DNA from: Shewanella sp. Choline-02u-19
GTDB lineage: Bacteria; Pseudomonadota; Gammaproteobacteria; Enterobacterales; Shewanellaceae
DNA length: 64,000 nt
Direction: 5' to 3'
NCBI RefSeq assembly: GCF_002836205.1
Contig: NZ_PJBE01000013.1
Span: 2,108,001 to 2,172,000, forward strand
Positions 62,242 through 64,000 of this stretch are shown one piece after another. Each line of letters opens with the position of its first letter. Position 1 is the stretch's first letter. Made by a program: the position numbers and the translations under genes. The notes below the pieces were generated by a model. The model made no database searches, was not told where the DNA came from, and saw only the letters and a list, made by a program, of their open reading frames with translations.

Positions 62242-62446
62242 TCGCTATTCCCTAGCACTCAGTGCTTATCACTTATACCGCTTTTGATTAATTAATCATC
62301 TACACTAGCTTGCAAGAGGCTGATTTACAACTGCTAGATGATCTCCTGTTTAATGTCCTGTTCAATATCATTTTAAGTGAAAACAATACCCCCACAAGTT
62401 GACTCATTCCGCTCGACATGGTCAAAATGCCAAGAGAGATATTAGT

Positions 62447-62578
62447 TGGCAAAAAATCAGAGCGGGTAATATCCCGACGTTCTTTATTGCAGATGGGGCC
62501 GACTTCTCTCAGCCACCGTCAATGATGAGAGCTGCTGTGGCGGAAATACTAGGCAGTCAGACGCAGGGTATGCCGTGA
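62447..62578 (+). pseudogene. Gene fragment, unknown family
   Basis: An open frame without a start reads as ordered protein (NIPTFFIADGADFSQPP, then MMRAAVAEILGSQTQGMP, stop). The frame continues open to the left to about 62400. Its amino-acid make-up looks like true coding sequence, but length and missing start point to a remnant. I do not recognise the parent. Confidence 0.35.
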
Positions 62579-62583
62579 AGTGA

Positions 62584-62814
62584 AGTGGGAACAGCCTGAA
62601 TTATCTATTCAAGCCTAATGCTTCCGAAGGGACATTTGATGTCGATGGATTTACAAATGCCGCGGTGCCACCATTGCCAAAAGCCAGCTCGTTTATGCCC
62701 CATAACGATTTGGCTGATCTATCCGTTATTGTTTTTCAAAATCCAAGTCAACGTCGTGGTGCTTCGCCCACACCAGAGCCAAGGGCAAAGCGCTTGCGCC
62801 CGTTCTTGATTTAA
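62584..62814 (+). pseudogene. Gene fragment, unknown family (C-terminal remnant)
   Basis: Begins directly after a stop codon, in another frame than the preceding fragment, and reads SLNYLFKPNASEGTFDVDG, later ADLSVIVFQNPSQRRGA, ending with a basic tail before TAA. It has no plausible start, so it is best read as the C-terminal piece of a broken gene, perhaps the same one as the fragment at 62447. Function unknown. Confidence 0.35.
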
Positions 62815-62895
62815 TAAGAGTCAATCCCTCAGCGCCCCGGCGAAATTGTCTGAAAAGCGAAAATGTCCAACGGGGAAGATGGTGTTATTCGCTGC

Positions 62896-63033
62896 CTAAG
62901 TAGTTAGGGGGTTAGATTTCTGTTTTAAAATTGAAAATGCAGGAGCTGGAGCGTTGTCCTTTTCGAAACCAGTGTAGATGCGGCTGAGGCCTTTGATGGC
63001 ATGGCCAATTCTGCTCCATACAGAATTTGGCAT
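62896..63033 (-). CDS. Possible small protein, 45 residues
   Basis: On the minus strand an ATG directly after GGAGGAA starts a frame MPNSVWSRIGHAIKGL... ending in NPLTT. The ribosome site is strong but close to the ATG. The N-terminal half could form an amphipathic helix with basic residues. No family recognised; it may be a leftover of the decayed region. Confidence 0.3.
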   Translation of the reverse strand: MPNSVWSRIGHAIKGLSRIYTGFEKDNAPAPAFSILKQKSNPLTT

Positions 63034-63649
63034 TTCCTCCGTCCTTGGAGGTCAGATGTCTTCGTTGAGCTCACATGGACCCTTTCTTTTATAAAAAGTT
63101 GCAGCGAGCCTCAGTTGCGTCTGCACATACGCTGACCGCAGGTCATTGGAACCACCTTTGTCTGAAGGTAACGCATTTCTGCCCCAAAACGTGTTTGAAA
63201 TGGATATATCTTGAAGTTTAGCTGTTTGTATTTACCCTCAAAAAAATAATGTAACCTTCAAATGAGTGGCCAAATTATCTATACCACTACACTGACTTTA
63301 CCAATGGAGAATAGGGAAGGCATAAGACCTTTCAGGTTAGGCTCTAAAAAATGTCCAAGGAGCATTGACGATATAACCTTGAATGGTGAAAACTTCAAAC
63401 GAAAATCAGGTACCCCTCAACAGCAGCTTAAGCTAGAAACTAGGCTATAGATCGAATCGAATACATTCAGAAACCTCTCACAAATCTTTTGCTAGTCGCC
63501 AGCCAGAATGGTAAAGATGCTTTTACTTGGAGTTCTGTAAATAACTGTACTAATACTTAGACTGTAAATTTGGAAAACAGCTTGCTGAGCATCATTTTTA
63601 ACTGTAATATTAAAGAATAATATCAGCAACTTAGACGTGTCGTTGGAAT

Positions 63650-64000
63650 ATGGAAAGGGATATTAATTTAAAAAAAATAGCAGCATATTTTTCTCGGATT
63701 TCTTCTGAGGTAAAAATGCTAAATTGTTTAGGGCTTTATGATATTAATAAAATATCTGAAACAATTTGCATCCCATTGCTTAAAGAAATTTATTCACTAC
63801 CTAATTTAAAAAACCTGAATGCTACTCAGGATAATTTTCCAGCAATAGATCTAGCTTGTGATCAATCTAAAAAATCTTTTCAAATAACATCTACAAGTAG
63901 TTCAGCCAAAATATTAAATACGCTGACAAAGTATAAGAAGTATGGGTTAGATAAAATTTATATTAACGTTAAGGTGTTCATCCTTACCGAAAAGCAAAAG
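63650..64000 (+). CDS. SMEK-domain-like protein, cut by the window edge
   Basis: The first 117 residues of a protein that runs beyond the window. The start is ATG 63650; an in-frame TAG lies 16 bases upstream, so no longer start exists. The segment FPAIDLACDQSKKSFQITSTSS, split here by residues 64-85, with the earlier LYDINKISETI, resembles the SMEK N-terminal domain: an acidic residue followed by a Q-x-T/S strand, close to the PD-(D/E)XK nuclease core. Such proteins occur in anti-phage and conflict gene sets. Codon use is much more AT-rich than the neighbours, a sign of horizontal transfer. Family assignment is from pattern memory. Confidence 0.6.
   Translation, partial: MERDINLKKIAAYFSRISSEVKMLNCLGLYDINKISETICIPLLKEIYSLPNLKNLNATQDNFPAIDLACDQSKKSFQITSTSSSAKILNTLTKYKKYGLDKIYINVKVFILTEKQK

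Larger units (their letters stand above)
62242..63649. other. Eroded 1.4-kb region, boundary of a probable island
   Basis: No full-length gene on either strand. It holds two adjacent protein-like fragments in different frames (62447-62578 and 62584-62814), a possible 45-codon minus-strand gene (62896-63033) and short frames with no family likeness. Base composition shifts from moderate GC on the left to AT-rich on the right. Confidence 0.55.

Noticed and set aside
63262..63450. 62-codon frame in the eroded region
   Set aside because: No ribosome site worth the name, no family likeness and unremarkable composition; not distinguishable from chance.

Overview
The window is chromosomal DNA from a gammaproteobacterium, almost certainly a Shewanella. 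The evidence is gene order: psp/ycjXF, sapABCDF-fabV, ppiD-hupB-lon-clpX-clpP-tig, tRNAs, folD/cysS, ppiB-lpxH, miaE, glnS and feoAB, followed by a complete outer-surface extracellular electron-transfer locus (mtrDEF, OmcA-type cytochromes, mtrCAB) and a glycerate-use cluster. Species is not assigned.

Layout. 0.4-3.1 kb: a DASS-type anion transporter and a methionine gamma-lyase, convergent. 3.4-8.7 kb: envelope-stress block, with ycjF, ycjX, pspC, pspB and pspA on the minus strand facing pspF, and a sigma-54-like promoter between them. 8.8-15.4 kb: the sapABCDF ABC importer and fabV. 15.7-24.2 kb: protein-quality block on the minus strand (ppiD, hupB, lon, clpX, clpP, tig). 24.4-24.7 kb: tRNA-Pro, -Arg and -His. 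25.2-32.6 kb: folD, cysS, ppiB-lpxH, miaE, a Yip1-family membrane protein and glnS. 32.8-35.3 kb: feoAB.

35.8-54.2 kb is the heart of the window. It encodes two sets of periplasmic decaheme donor plus outer-membrane beta-barrel (mtrD/mtrE and mtrA/mtrB) and five surface decaheme lipoproteins: mtrF, an omcA orthologue, two further OmcA-type paralogues, and mtrC. I count 70 CXXCH haem sites over seven cytochromes. The expected role is to move electrons from the quinone pool across the periplasm (MtrA/MtrD), through the porin (MtrB/MtrE), to surface cytochromes that reduce metals, flavins or humics. The two extra paralogues each have their own terminator-bounded spacer with candidate FNR- or CRP-type sites and a shared leader motif, which suggests recent duplication with separate control.

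54.3-62.2 kb: a small membrane protein, a uracil-DNA-glycosylase-family protein, a CdaR-type regulator, a GntP-family permease, glycerate kinase, a PLP aspartate decarboxylase of the PanP type and a SAM methyltransferase. 62.2-64.0 kb departs from this ordinary chromosome: an eroded stretch with gene fragments leads into an AT-rich gene, cut by the window edge, whose N-terminus looks like a SMEK domain known from anti-phage or conflict systems. That edge probably marks the start of a genomic island.
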